Positions 1 to 9,345 are shown, counted from the first letter of the stretch. The stretch: DNA of 64,000 nt from OLB6 sp964525565 (GCA_964525565.1 CAZGHI010000007.1:1-64000), one strand, 5' to 3'. Numbers and translations are program-made. The notes: a model not told the origin generated them from the sequence alone.

Positions 1-558
1 TTGTCTTACCCTCATTTAGTCCTTCGAGTTCAATTGCATCATTTCTTAAAAGTCCTTTAAAAATGTTGTCATTGTGTTCTATAACTTCAACCCACATTCG
101 TTCTACATAACCGTCCTTGTCTGTAAACAACATTTTCACAAAGTCACCGGTCTTTAGTTTTCCAATTTGATCGGTCGCAGGAATTGGACTGTCGTAAACA
201 ATTTCAGTTGCTGTCAATGCTATATCTTCAAGTGCAAAGCCGTCGCGCTCAATACTTGGTAGTCTTTTGTTGTTAGGAATTGGCTTATAGATGCTATTGT
301 AGTGTTTTTAAAAATTGTCAACTCTTTCTTGTTATACTTTCTCTGCTTGCCAAAGTAATTGTCGTCTTTTGTTTTTTCTTTCTTAGAAAGTAAATAACAA
401 TAAGTCAAACGATTATCAGTGAAATTATTTGTAGTGTCATTGTCTAGGATAAAATTTGTTCTTTGAACCAGTGTTCCCCGACACCTAACCAATTTAGAAG
501 AACAACTTTCAAAAACTACGTCAAAATCAGCCGATGAGAGCGAAACGGGGACAGTCAT
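1..558 (-). pseudogene. DUF2314-like protein, frameshifted and cut by the window edge
   Basis: Two minus-strand frames together encode one probable protein. The first runs from an ATG at 558 through about residue 85 (lysine/asparagine-rich). The second, from about 300 down to base 1, reads SIERDGFALEDIAL, then GDFVKMLF, then ERMWVEVIEHND and FKGLLRND. That GD-VK-LF...ERMWVEV...G-L-N pattern is what I associate with the DUF2314 superfamily, whose function is unknown. The first frame stops at 220 and the second is closed upstream by a stop near 310, so a one-base shift is needed around 295-315, next to short T and A runs. The stretch is visibly AT-richer than everything to its right, so transfer or a mis-joined contig end is possible. 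The protein continues beyond base 1. The family is moderately sure; whether the break is real is unknown. Confidence 0.45.
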
Positions 559-651
559 ACAGTGTTTAATTGTTACTCCGTCAAGCTGTCTGAGTGTCGT
601 GTCGCACGGTTGCTGCCAACATCATTTAAACGCACTCCCGTATTTTTGATC

Positions 652-1756
652 ATGTTTGAACCACAGAAATCAGCACTGGCCGACCTCACCGCTCGCGTAG
701 AGCAACTGCGGAGGTTTCTTTGACATTGATGCAAAAAAGGATCTGATTGCCGAGCGCGAAATGTTGTCTCAGGACCCGAATTTCTGGGACGATCAAACCA
801 CGGCCCAAAAACTGATGCGCGAACAGGCCGGTCTGAAAGATTGGGTCGAGGCATGGGAGAAGGCTTCCCGGTCCGTTCAGGATGTTCAGGCCATGATAGA
901 CTTGGCAGAAGAAGCTAATGATCTGTCCATGGAAAATGAAATCGAGAAGGAGTTACAGCAATGCGTTCAGGCAGTGAACGATTTGGAACTTCGAAAGATA
1001 CTCTCCGGCAAAGACGATCAGCGCAATGCCATCCTTACCATTAACGCAGGCGCAGGTGGTACTGAGGCACAGGATTGGGCAGAAATGCTCCTGCGCATGT
1101 ACACGCGATGGGCTGAACAACACGGTTATCAGGTGCTTCTAGCCGACGAGCTGGAAGGTGATCAGGCAGGGATAAAGAGTGGCACCCTGGAAATTCGCGG
1201 CCCGTATGCCTACGGCTATTTGAAAGCCGAAAATGGAGTGCACCGGCTTGTGCGCATTAGCCCGTACGACTCCAATGCTCGCAGACACACATCGTTTGCT
1301 TCCGTGTTTGTATATCCGGAGGTTGAAGACGATGTGGAAATCGAAGTGAATCCGGCCGACGTGCAGCTTGATACGTTTCGGTCAGGGGGAAAGGGCGGAC
1401 AAAACGTAAATAAAGTTGAAACTGCAGTGCGCCTTACACACATCCCAACGGGCATTGTAGTTAGCTGTCAGCAGGAACGTTCACAGCTCCAGAATCGAGA
1501 GCGTGCAATGAAGATGCTCAAGTCGAGACTGTATCAGCTAAAACGCGAAGAAGAAGAAGCAGCAAAAGCAGCGATTGAAGGAACAAAGAAAAAGATTGAG
1601 TGGGGTTCTCAGATCCGCAGCTACGTGTTTCAGCCATATACCATGGTAAACGATCACCGAACGGAAACGAAAATCACCGATGTCCACCGCGTTATGGACG
1701 GAGATCTGGACGAGCTCATGAAAGCCTACCTTCTTCTTGAAGACCAGAACAGTTAG
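652..1756 (+). CDS. prfB: Peptide chain release factor 2, with programmed +1 frameshift
   Basis: RF2 recognises UGA and UAA stop codons and triggers peptide release on the ribosome. The first 23 codons start at ATG 652 and end in CTT-TGA-C at 718-724; a +1 shift continues in the frame that runs to 1756, giving 367 residues, normal for RF2. The catalytic GGQ is in GGKGGQNVNKVE. The stop-recognition tripeptide, normally SPF, reads SPY here (VRISPYDSNARRH). The expected helical N-terminal domain and the C-terminal domain are both present. An annotation starting at ATG 761 would miss the first 36 residues. The Sir2 gene follows four bases after the stop, suggesting co-transcription. Very sure. 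Confidence 0.97.
710..724 (+). promoter_or_regulatory. prfB autoregulatory +1 frameshift site
   Basis: GGAGG at 710-714, three bases, the slippery codon CTT at 718-720, the in-frame stop TGA at 721-723 and C at 724. This matches the known RF2 recoding site in element order and in the three-base spacing between the Shine-Dalgarno-like element and CTT. When RF2 is scarce, slow termination at UGA lets the ribosome slip to UUU and make full-length RF2. Confidence 0.95.
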
Positions 1757-1760
1757 CTCA

Positions 1761-2528
1761 ATGCCACTCTTCCACGATACCATTCCATCAGACAAACACA
1801 TCATTACAGTTGTTCAAGCGCTTCGTAGTGCCAGTCACGTTTGTGTGCTTACGGGTGCTGGGGTGAGTGCAGAAAGCGGGGTTTCTACGTTTAGAGATCC
1901 CGATGGACTATGGGCTCGGTTCTCGCCCCAAGAACTTGCCAGTATGGAGGGTTTCCTTGCCAACCCCGATCGGGTGCGTGAATGGTATTCATACCGACTG
2001 AATGTTATAGATGCTGTACAGCCCAATCCAGGCCATCATGCTTTGGCTCTGTTAGAAAAACTGTTTCCAACGTTCACACTAATCACACAGAACGTTGATC
2101 GTTTGCACCAGCGTGCAGGGTCGAGTTCGGTTGTTGAGCTACACGGTAATCTTGTCGAAAATCGCTGTAACGACTGTTCGTGGACCACTGATGCGCATGA
2201 AAGAATCGAAACGTGTATTGTGTGTGGCGGATTCATGCGACCCAACGTGGTGTGGTTTGGCGAGATGCTACCGGAACATGCATTGCATGCCGCTCAACTT
2301 GCATCACGCACCTGTGATGTGTTTATGTGCATAGGAACAAGTGCCGAGGTATATCCGGCTGCGCAGCTTCCGTACGAAGCGCGAAACCGTGGAGCATTTC
2401 TCATTGAAATCAACCCAAACGCAACACAACTAACACCATATGCACACGTAAGCCTGCGCGGTGCAAGCGGTGCAGTTCTTCCCTCCATAGTTGCAGAGTT
2501 ACAGCACCAGGATAAACGTGATGCTTAG
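1761..2528 (+). CDS. cobB: Sir2 family NAD-dependent protein deacylase (CobB-type)
   Basis: Removes acyl groups from lysines using NAD+, giving nicotinamide and O-acyl-ADP-ribose. Visible motifs are GAGVSAESG (NAD binding, about residues 32-40), TQNVDRLHQRAG, catalytic His128 in ELHGN, and zinc pairs C136/C139 and C152/C155. Tyr76 and Arg79 (YSYR) match the YxxR pair that lets SIRT5/CobB-type enzymes accept succinyl or malonyl groups, so desuccinylase activity is plausible. ATG 1761 is preferred because an upstream in-frame start would overlap prfB by 20 bases. Length is 255 residues. The next gene overlaps its stop. Confidence 0.92.
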   Translation: MPLFHDTIPSDKHIITVVQALRSASHVCVLTGAGVSAESGVSTFRDPDGLWARFSPQELASMEGFLANPDRVREWYSYRLNVIDAVQPNPGHHALALLEKLFPTFTLITQNVDRLHQRAGSSSVVELHGNLVENRCNDCSWTTDAHERIETCIVCGGFMRPNVVWFGEMLPEHALHAAQLASRTCDVFMCIGTSAEVYPAAQLPYEARNRGAFLIEINPNATQLTPYAHVSLRGASGAVLPSIVAELQHQDKRDA

Positions 2529-3035
2529 CTCTATGCACGGTATTGTTGTTTCTGCCGTGATAAGTACTGCGGCTATAAGCTCTGCCCACTGTAGAGAATG
2601 CACCGCGGCACGGTATGCGCTGATATCTTCAGCCATATCCAGATCCGTTGGAACGTGGCAAAAGGAAGAGTTTCGCGACTCTCTTCATTACCCGGGTTGG
2701 TGGAAAGTTGCAATGGTGCAGGACTCACTTGTGTTAATGGTACTAGACGAACGGAACTATACTGGCCAAAATGATCCACCGTATCTTCCAAAGTATTCCT
2801 TTCCAATTGATCGTATCGTGGCAGCCGCAGGATCATGGCAGTGTGTAGGATTTAGTGATTCTGATCCTTCCTATCGAATTCGATACNNNNNNNNNNNNNN
2901 NNNTTATGGCAGTTCGACGAAGAGTGTAACGTAACCGTACGGATCGGTGTGTATATCGCGGCAGCGTTCCTCGATCCGAATGCGGAATTTGCTTTATTCG
3001 ATACGTCGGACCTTAGACTTGTCTGTTGGAAGTAA
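2521..3035 (+). CDS. Hypothetical secreted protein interrupted by an assembly gap
   Basis: I do not recognise this protein. It starts at ATG 2521, overlapping the end of the Sir2 gene. A hydrophobic N-terminus (VVSAVISTAAISSAHC) looks like a signal peptide. Residues 35-115 contain YPGWWKVAM and DPPYLPKYSFP. Seventeen N at 2887-2903 interrupt it. After the gap an open frame starts with LWQFDEEC and ends in VCWK-stop at 3033-3035. The two halves are not in the same frame across 17 N, so the true gap probably has another length. About 170 residues in all. No function assigned. Confidence 0.6.
2887..2903. other. Assembly gap, 17 N
   Basis: Seventeen unknown bases inside a secreted-protein gene. 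The reading frames on either side match only if the real gap is not 17 bases modulo 3. Confidence 0.99.
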
Positions 3036-3075
3036 TCGTGATTAATCCTGTTCACAATTGTAATCACCACCCGCA

Positions 3076-3456
3076 ATGATCATAGGCATCGGAACAGACA
3101 TTGTTGATGTACCTCGCATTCAACACTCATATCAGGAATATGGAAGCCGTTTTCTGAATCGGATTTATACTGAAACAGAAATTGAATATTGCGAACACTT
3201 TGGAGAAACGCGGTTCTTGCATTACGCAGCACGATTTGCTGCGAAAGAGGCATTCAGCAAAGCCATTGGAACGGGCATGCGTAACGGTATGGCATTCAAG
3301 CTCGTTGGCATACGTAACGACCCGTCAGGAATGCCCCGCATTGAATTATTCGGCCCAATGAAAGAACAGTGGGAACACTGCATTATACATGTAACGCTTA
3401 GCCATACGTTGGCAGTTGGACTGGCAGTAGTTGTAATTGAACGCCCTAACCTCTAA
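3076..3456 (+). CDS. acpS: Holo-[acyl-carrier-protein] synthase
   Basis: Transfers 4'-phosphopantetheine from CoA to apo-ACP, activating fatty acid synthesis. The 126-residue length is typical of AcpS. The signature GIGTDIVDVPRI holds the first metal ligand Asp, and ARFAAKEAFSKAIGTG holds the second acidic ligand and CoA contacts. SHTLAVGLAVV near the end is the usual terminal beta-strand. It lies 40 bases after the gapped secreted protein and 22 bases before purK, so the genes are probably co-transcribed. Very sure. Confidence 0.96.
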   Translation: MIIGIGTDIVDVPRIQHSYQEYGSRFLNRIYTETEIEYCEHFGETRFLHYAARFAAKEAFSKAIGTGMRNGMAFKLVGIRNDPSGMPRIELFGPMKEQWEHCIIHVTLSHTLAVGLAVVVIERPNL

Positions 3457-3478
3457 CCCTCAATGCATTGGTGACTTC

Positions 3479-4642
3479 ATGCTTCCGTCTATCTATCGTC
3501 CGTCGCAGGTTTTTACGTTGGGTATTCTTGGCGGAGGCCAGCTTGCCAAGATGACTGCACAGGCGGCGCAGCGCATGGGGCTGCGAATAGCTGTAATTGA
3601 GAACGGCGAAGAATCACCTGCTGGCCAGATTACAAAACTGGATTTTCCGGGAGGTTGGGATTCGCCGAATCAGTTGCAGGGTTTTGTTGATGTTAGCGAC
3701 ATCATCACACTTGAGAATGAATTCATAGCCCCTTCGATACTCGAGCGCATCGGCGAGCAGCGGCTTGTATATCCAACGGCAGCAACCATGTCTCTGGTGC
3801 AGGACAAGCTCCGGCAGAAACAAACCTTTTCGGCTGTTGGGATTCCTACGCCACACTTTGCTGAAATCACCACCAAGCAAGATCTCTTTGACTTTGGAGA
3901 TCGGTTCGGTTATCCCTTTGTTGCTAAAACCCGAACGCATGGTTACGACGGATATGGTAATGCCACCATACAACGCGATACGGAGATAGACATGGTATGG
4001 CGCAGATTCATGGAAGGTGAACAGCCGCGTCCGCTTCTTGCCGAAAGCTTCGTAACCTTTTCGAAGGAACTGGCAGTGATGGTGGCTCGCAACAAACGAG
4101 GCGAAAGTGTTGTGTATCCTTGTGTTCAAACCATACAACAGGGGCACATTTGTGTAACCGTACTGGCTCCTGCTCCCATCGACGAGGTGCTGCACGTTCG
4201 CGCACAGGAATTAGCGTTGCTATGCGTGGAATCAATACAGGGTATCGGGGTGTTTGGTGTGGAGATGTTTCTAACCACAGACAACGAGATTGTATTTAAT
4301 GAGATTGCGCCACGGCCCCACAACAGCGGTCACTACACCATTGAGGCATGTTATGCAAGCCAGTTTGAAAACCATGTACGAGCAGTTACCAACATGCCGC
4401 TAGGCAGTGCCGAAATGCGTGTGCCGGCTGCGGCAATGATTAATCTACTTGGAGAACGCACAGGCAGTGGAATCCCGGACAGCGTAGTTGAAATGCTTAA
4501 GGTTAACGACGTGGCGCTGCATCTGTACGGAAAAAAAGATGTGCGCATGGGAAGAAAAATGGGTCACCTAACCGCAACCGGAAACACCGTAAACGAAGCC
4601 TTTGCCAAAGCCAACCGTGCACTTGAACGGTTTGTGTGGTAG
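3479..4642 (+). CDS. purK: N5-carboxyaminoimidazole ribonucleotide synthase
   Basis: ATP-grasp enzyme of purine synthesis that makes N5-CAIR from AIR, bicarbonate and ATP. The N-terminal GILGGGQLAKMTAQAA is the Rossmann-like pre-ATP-grasp motif. The grasp domain includes VAKTRTHGYDGYGN and ELAVMVARN, and FNEIAPRPHNSGHYTIEA is diagnostic for PurK. ATG 3479 is preferred because the upstream start at 3437 overlaps acpS. Length is 387 residues. The usual partner purE is not in the window. Its stop nearly touches the stop of the convergent lptF/G gene, and the two stop codons sit in a small GGTAG/CTACC inverted repeat at 4639-4651. Confidence 0.95.
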   Translation: MLPSIYRPSQVFTLGILGGGQLAKMTAQAAQRMGLRIAVIENGEESPAGQITKLDFPGGWDSPNQLQGFVDVSDIITLENEFIAPSILERIGEQRLVYPTAATMSLVQDKLRQKQTFSAVGIPTPHFAEITTKQDLFDFGDRFGYPFVAKTRTHGYDGYGNATIQRDTEIDMVWRRFMEGEQPRPLLAESFVTFSKELAVMVARNKRGESVVYPCVQTIQQGHICVTVLAPAPIDEVLHVRAQELALLCVESIQGIGVFGVEMFLTTDNEIVFNEIAPRPHNSGHYTIEACYASQFENHVRAVTNMPLGSAEMRVPAAAMINLLGERTGSGIPDSVVEMLKVNDVALHLYGKKDVRMGRKMGHLTATGNTVNEAFAKANRALERFVW

Positions 4643-4645
4643 GTT

Positions 4646-5923
4646 CTACCGTCTGTTAACTCGTGTGGTGAGAACAACGCCAAACACAAAGAAAACGATG
4701 TTTCCCATCCACATAGCGAGCAAGGGATCCACGTGACCACGGTCGGCAAGTTTTTCACCACCCATGAGTGCCATCCAATACGCCACATAGCATAGCAGCG
4801 AGATGGCAGCAGAGAGACCGAAGTTTCCGCCTCTGGTTAGAATTCCGAGTGGACATCCAACGAGCACGAATAGGAAGCAGGCAAACGGTATCGCATACTT
4901 TTTATGAATTTCTACCGAGTATCTGTTTACTGTTTCTTGTTCTGCCCACCAGCGATTACATTCTCCCTCTATGGTCATACGTGTTGTGCTAACAAATGCC
5001 GCAGCTCTCATCAGGGATTCCGAGCGCGAGGTATGCTCACTGATTTCGGGCGTAACATTCACCAACTGTGCATCCCACAACGAATCCAGTTTACTTCGTG
5101 CAACGGCAATGGCGCTGTCGGAACGGCGAACAATGTCTGCCATATCGCTTATACGCATTTCGCGCTCGCCGCGCGATGAGCCGCTCACATCAGACCGTTC
5201 CAGGAAGAATCGTTCGGCAGGCATCGCCATTTGATGATGTGAAAACTGTACAATACGGTAGTCTGTGGGTTTGTTTGGAAAGCTCTGGTGAACTTCGCCA
5301 TTGTAAAGGTCTAACACGAGTTTGGTAAGAGATGGCGAAAACTGAAGCTTGCCGGTGTCGGCGCTAACAACGTTCAATCTGTCGCCTCGTGAATAATCGT
5401 AGATAGTTACGCCTAGCATCGTGCCGCTGGTATCCATACCACGCGCCAGGATGGTAAAGCCATCGATTTCTGTGCTGTACTTACCGGCCTCGATAGCAAA
5501 GGTTGGCTTCAGTCGTTGAATGTCGCGCATCATTATGCTCAGCCTATGGTTCGAGTCGGGAAGAACCCAATCGGTAAACCAAAAAGTAAAAAACCATAGA
5601 ATGCTGCCAAACACAAGAACGGGAACCATCATCTTTAACAGCCCCATACCACTTGCCTTCATCACCGTTACCTCGTGAGTGCTGCTCAGCGAACCAAAGG
5701 CCATGAGAGTTGAAAACAGAACGCCGATGGGAACAGCAAGAACAAGAATCCAGGCAATGTTCAATACAACGAACTCAAGTATGGTTGCTGCGTCGAGTCC
5801 CTTACTTGTAAGGTCACCCAGGAAGCGCATCAGAAACTGTGTAAGGAACAGAAATACAATGAGCGTTGTTCCAAATACAAAGGGTCCTACATGGGCCTTA
5901 ACGATATACTTCCAGAGTATCAT
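4646..5923 (-). CDS. LptF/LptG family lipopolysaccharide export permease
   Basis: Inner-membrane permease of the Lpt LPS exporter (YjgP/YjgQ family). Six membrane segments are visible: three in residues 15-120 and three in 345-420, flanking a periplasmic beta domain. The N-terminal LWKYIVKAHVGPF and the region after the first helices (HEVTVMKASGMGLLK) are typical of the family. At 425 residues it is longer than usual; an extra hydrophilic, helix-like stretch lies at about 255-340. LptF and LptG cannot be told apart from one copy. It is last in a minus-strand operon, ten bases after the TPR gene. Confidence 0.9.
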   Translation of the reverse strand: MILWKYIVKAHVGPFVFGTTLIVFLFLTQFLMRFLGDLTSKGLDAATILEFVVLNIAWILVLAVPIGVLFSTLMAFGSLSSTHEVTVMKASGMGLLKMMVPVLVFGSILWFFTFWFTDWVLPDSNHRLSIMMRDIQRLKPTFAIEAGKYSTEIDGFTILARGMDTSGTMLGVTIYDYSRGDRLNVVSADTGKLQFSPSLTKLVLDLYNGEVHQSFPNKPTDYRIVQFSHHQMAMPAERFFLERSDVSGSSRGEREMRISDMADIVRRSDSAIAVARSKLDSLWDAQLVNVTPEISEHTSRSESLMRAAAFVSTTRMTIEGECNRWWAEQETVNRYSVEIHKKYAIPFACFLFVLVGCPLGILTRGGNFGLSAAISLLCYVAYWMALMGGEKLADRGHVDPLLAMWMGNIVFFVFGVVLTTRVNRR

Positions 5924-5933
5924 ACAACTGGCG

Positions 5934-6863
5934 CTACTGATCAGGCCCCTTATCGCCCAATTTTTTTTGACACTCAGCGATGTACAACCGCAAACGTTCT
6001 TCTTGCTCTGGATTCTTGGGTGTAATTGCTTTCAGCATCACTAGTGCGAGCGCAAAGTTTCCCTGTTTCATGTGTATTGTGGCAAGTGTTTCCGTGTACA
6101 CTGTTGATGCCGGTTGTGGTTCCGGCGCGGATACTGCCGTTTGCGGAGCATCGGTTGGCTCCATACGAACCTTACTGATGCGCATGGCAAGTTTTTCAAG
6201 GGAAGCAGGAGACTTGTTGCCCGGCGTACCGGGCTTGGGAGCATGGAATGTGCGGAACTCCGGAGGTTCAGGAAGGACGTGTATTGAGCGTCCACCGCGC
6301 CGTGTAGCAGCTTCAAATCGAAGCGATGTGTACTCAAGACCCGGGATGAGTCGCATGGCCGTACTGCGAATCAGGCGCGCATCAGTAGCAGGCGGAGCCA
6401 ATTCAATCATGCGAAGCGGATAAGAGTCGTGCTGACGTTCCACGAGCTGGTCTTCTGTTGCCGATGGCACTTCACTATGGACGTAGTCAGACTCAGGTAG
6501 CGGCTCCAACGTGACGGTGGATTGCTGTTCGGGTATCTCCAAAGGCATAGGCTCGGGAGATGGTAACGGCGGGGTTATCTGCAAAGCCGCTTCCGTTTCA
6601 GCCGTTGTTATAGCGAGAAGCATATCGGCAACAACCAAACGGTTAGGGAAACGCCGGTCTGCTTCAGAAAGGATGATGCGTGCCGAATCGGTATAACCTA
6701 GCTTAAGGTAACTGTTGGCAAGCACAATGTAGCCGCCGATGTAGCTTGGATAACAACGTACACCTTCGGAAGCAAGTTCTAAGGCTTGCTCGCACAAATC
6801 AGCCTGGAGCTGTTCGAGAACAGTACCGGCAAACGTGGGGGCCACCGATGGAGCGGTAAGCAT
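5934..6863 (-). CDS. Tetratricopeptide-repeat protein of unknown function
   Basis: About 309 residues with three parts. An N-terminal TPR-like helical pair (ASEGVRCYPSYIGGYIVLA, YTDSARIILSEADRRFPN) is followed by a long proline/glutamate-rich linker (about 90-235) and one C-terminal TPR-like unit (LATIHMKQGNFALALVMLK, then PEQEERLRLYIAECQKKL). No signal peptide is evident, so it is probably a cytoplasmic adaptor. ATG 6863 has GAGG ten bases upstream; a TTG at 6887 overlapping the BI-1 stop is an alternative start. No specific function can be assigned. It lies between the BI-1 and lptF/G genes. Confidence 0.75.
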   Translation of the reverse strand: MLTAPSVAPTFAGTVLEQLQADLCEQALELASEGVRCYPSYIGGYIVLANSYLKLGYTDSARIILSEADRRFPNRLVVADMLLAITTAETEAALQITPPLPSPEPMPLEIPEQQSTVTLEPLPESDYVHSEVPSATEDQLVERQHDSYPLRMIELAPPATDARLIRSTAMRLIPGLEYTSLRFEAATRRGGRSIHVLPEPPEFRTFHAPKPGTPGNKSPASLEKLAMRISKVRMEPTDAPQTAVSAPEPQPASTVYTETLATIHMKQGNFALALVMLKAITPKNPEQEERLRLYIAECQKKLGDKGPDQ

Positions 6864-6883
6864 GGTGGCATTACCTCGTTCGT

Positions 6884-7591
6884 TCAACGGCGATCGCCGA
6901 ATAAACGAAGCAACATAAGGAACAGGTTGATGAAGTTGAGATACAGCGACAAGGCACCAACGATGGCACGTTTCGAAGCAAGTGCATCACCCGAATACAT
7001 GACAATGGCTTGTTCCTTGATTCGCTGCATGTCGTAAGCAGTAAGTCCGGTAAAAATCAGAACTCCCAATACGCTAAATGCCCAGGTGAGTGCCGGACTT
7101 TGCAAAAACCAGTTCACCGCCATCGTAATGAGCAGTCCAATCAAACCCATGAACAAGAAGGAACCAAATCCTGACAGGTCGCGCTTTGTAGTGTAACCAT
7201 ACACAGCAGCAGCAGCATACATACCTGCAGCAATGAAGAACACCTGAAAAACACTGCCGAGTTCATAAACGAGAAAGATGCTCGAAAACGCCAGCCCATT
7301 AACAATGGAATACGCTATAAACAAGCCGGCAGCAGTGCTTGGCTTCATGCTATCAACACGAGAAGCCAAAACCCACACCATAATCAGTGGAGAAAAGAGT
7401 ATAACCCACTGCAGCGGCGTTCCGAAGATGGCTTCAAGAATAGCTGGTGTACTTGCAACAATCCAGCTTGTGAGGGCAGTAGTTAACAATCCTCCAACCA
7501 TCCACGCATATACACGCTGTACGTACGTGCGTAGAGAGTCGGCATCTACAGCAGATGCGAATTGGCGGTTTACGGTGCTGAAGGTACTCAT
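6884..7591 (-). CDS. Bax inhibitor-1/YccA family membrane protein
   Basis: A 235-residue polytopic inner-membrane protein with about seven hydrophobic segments. The conserved YVQRVYAWMVGGLLTTALTS opening and the LTAYDMQRIKEQ motif near the C-terminus, with its conserved Asp, identify the BI-1/YccA family (PF01027). Members act as pH-sensitive calcium leak channels or modulators of FtsH. ATG 7591 has AAGGAG eight bases upstream, so it is preferred to the TTG at 7597. It is third in the tatC operon. Confidence 0.93.
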   Translation of the reverse strand: MSTFSTVNRQFASAVDADSLRTYVQRVYAWMVGGLLTTALTSWIVASTPAILEAIFGTPLQWVILFSPLIMVWVLASRVDSMKPSTAAGLFIAYSIVNGLAFSSIFLVYELGSVFQVFFIAAGMYAAAAVYGYTTKRDLSGFGSFLFMGLIGLLITMAVNWFLQSPALTWAFSVLGVLIFTGLTAYDMQRIKEQAIVMYSGDALASKRAIVGALSLYLNFINLFLMLLRLFGDRR

Positions 7592-7609
7592 CAACAAATC
7601 TCCTTGGAA

Positions 7610-8593
7610 TCACGATGGACGTTCCACAACAAACTTAGCAAACTCAATTAACGCTGTTTTGTATGTGGAAGGTGGAAACACGTCTAATAGACGAACAGCG
7701 GCCTCTTGTAATTGATGTGCCTTCTCCTGAGCTCGCTCCACACCCCTGTAGGTGTTTACAAATCGCATTATAGACAGTATTTCCTTCGAGTTTGGTTTCC
7801 TTGATTTTACCGTTTTTATGGCTGACTTTGACTCCGACGGTGGTGCAGACTCGCATGCGTAAATCAACGGTAGCGTAATCTTTTGTTCCGAAAGATCGTT
7901 GCCCACCGGTTTGCCCAAGATGGCACTCCTGCTGGTGTAGTCCAAAACATCGTCCCGAATTTGAAATGCCAGTCCAATCAACTCACCAAACTCACGTAAG
8001 GCAGCACAGTGTTCGGGTTGTGCATGTGCACTAATGGCCCCAATCTCACAACACGTAGATATCAGCGACGCTGTTTTGTCCGAGATTATCCGAAAGTAGG
8101 TGGCTTCGTCAATCGAACGTTGCCGACTTTTCTGAATCTGAAGAAGCTCTCCTTCACTCATTCGCCGAACAGCCTCGGATGTTACGCGCAAGAAATCGTA
8201 TTCGTTGTTATGGACGGCCATCAGTAAGCCACGCGACAAAAGGTAATCGCCGATCAATACGGCAATCTTATTCTTCCACACTGCGTTGATGCTGGCCATT
8301 CCCCTACGCTCCATACTCTGGTCCACAACATCATCATGTACCAACGTTGCCGTATGAAGCAGCTCCACCATGGCAGCGCCAACCATAGAGCGCTGGTTAA
8401 TAGCACCGGCTACGCCGGCAGAAAGAAAGACCAATGCCGGTCGTGCACGTTTTCCCCGCTGACGCAAAATGTAGCGAATAACCGTATCAAGCAGAGCTGT
8501 TTGCGACTTTAGCTGACTGCGCATAAACGAGTCGAGTTTTTCCAGCTCTGGCGCAACCGGCTCGCTAATCTCTTTAATTGTGCCAACAGGCAT
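7610..8593 (-). CDS. Polyprenyl diphosphate synthase family protein
   Basis: Trans-prenyltransferase that chains isopentenyl diphosphate onto allylic diphosphates, probably for quinone side chains or carotenoid/lipid precursors. The first aspartate-rich motif is LVHDDVVD and the second IRDDVLD. RQRGKRARPALVFL and GEL-LQIQ are further signatures. Length is 327 residues. Small residues (Ala-Thr in HTATLVHDD) precede the first motif, which suggests a long-chain product such as octaprenyl diphosphate; this is inference. The start overlaps the tatC stop (TAATG). A squalene/phytoene synthase at 60753-61634 may use a related precursor. Confidence 0.92.
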   Translation of the reverse strand: MPVGTIKEISEPVAPELEKLDSFMRSQLKSQTALLDTVIRYILRQRGKRARPALVFLSAGVAGAINQRSMVGAAMVELLHTATLVHDDVVDQSMERRGMASINAVWKNKIAVLIGDYLLSRGLLMAVHNNEYDFLRVTSEAVRRMSEGELLQIQKSRQRSIDEATYFRIISDKTASLISTCCEIGAISAHAQPEHCAALREFGELIGLAFQIRDDVLDYTSRSAILGKPVGNDLSEQKITLPLIYACESAPPSESKSAIKTVKSRKPNSKEILSIMRFVNTYRGVERAQEKAHQLQEAAVRLLDVFPPSTYKTALIEFAKFVVERPS

Positions 8594-9345
8594 TACGTAG
8601 CCTCGCTTTCACGCTTGCGGAAATTGAAACGAGCGATAAAAACGCTGATCTCGTACAAGATGTACAACGGAATAGCTACCATCAATTGCGTAATAGGGTC
8701 TGGTGTGGGTGTGATGATTGCAGCAACAATAAGTATTCCTACAATGGCATGCCTCCGGTATTTGACCATCAGTTTGTCAGAAAGCAGTCCAACCCTAGAA
8801 AGAACCCACGTAACCATGGGCAGTTCAAAAATGAGACCGGATGCAAGCATCATATTAACGAAAAACGAAAAGTAGTAGCTGGTGGCTATGTTGTCGTTAA
8901 TGTTCGGATTCCTTACTACACCAATGTAGTCCATCATTCCCGGTATGAGATAGAAGTATCCAAAGGCAATACCCGCAAGGAAGCAAAACGTTGTAAGCCC
9001 TGTTACCCAACGAGCCCACTTGCGCTCGTGAGCATACAAACCCGGCGAAACAAACCCCCATACTTGCCATGCGATAAACGGAAATGCAAGAACAATGCCC
9101 GAGAAAAAGATAATCTTAAACAAGAGAAAGGCTTGTCCAAACGGTTCCAGATTCTGCAGCGTTAGGCCAGCACGCACAGCCGGACCAAGGAGCACCTCGT
9201 TCATTATCCAGTCGCGGAAGTAAGCCGCTACCGCTGTTCCAGCTATCGTCCACGCCAATGCCTTGAATATCCGCGACCGAAGTTCCTCAAGGTGGTCGAG
9301 GAAACTCATCTCATCGTTGGCTTCCGCTTCCGAGGTTTCACTCAT
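8593..9345 (-). CDS. tatC: Sec-independent protein translocase subunit TatC
   Basis: Core receptor of the twin-arginine translocase, which moves folded proteins across the inner membrane. The cytoplasmic start SFLDHLEELRSRIFKAL is the TatC signature. Six membrane helices follow, with the conserved FVSPGLYAHERKW periplasmic loop and FELPMVTWVLSRVG. ITPTPDPITQLMVAIP is the terminal signature. ATG 9345 (MSETSEAE) is chosen because the upstream extension is not TatC-like. Length is 250 residues. It heads a five-gene minus-strand operon. tatA/tatB are not in the window. Confidence 0.96.
   Translation of the reverse strand: MSETSEAEANDEMSFLDHLEELRSRIFKALAWTIAGTAVAAYFRDWIMNEVLLGPAVRAGLTLQNLEPFGQAFLLFKIIFFSGIVLAFPFIAWQVWGFVSPGLYAHERKWARWVTGLTTFCFLAGIAFGYFYLIPGMMDYIGVVRNPNINDNIATSYYFSFFVNMMLASGLIFELPMVTWVLSRVGLLSDKLMVKYRRHAIVGILIVAAIITPTPDPITQLMVAIPLYILYEISVFIARFNFRKRESEAT

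Noticed and set aside
560..625. Possible integron attC-like or mobile-element boundary (gttgctgccaac and nearby CGTG/CACG)
   Set aside because: The core bases do not fit the attC consensus and no matching inverted partner or integrase is visible.
573..854. Minus-strand frame of 93 codons opposite the start of prfB
   Set aside because: It overlaps the prfB frameshift site and coding region on the other strand and has no family-like sequence; an antisense shadow.
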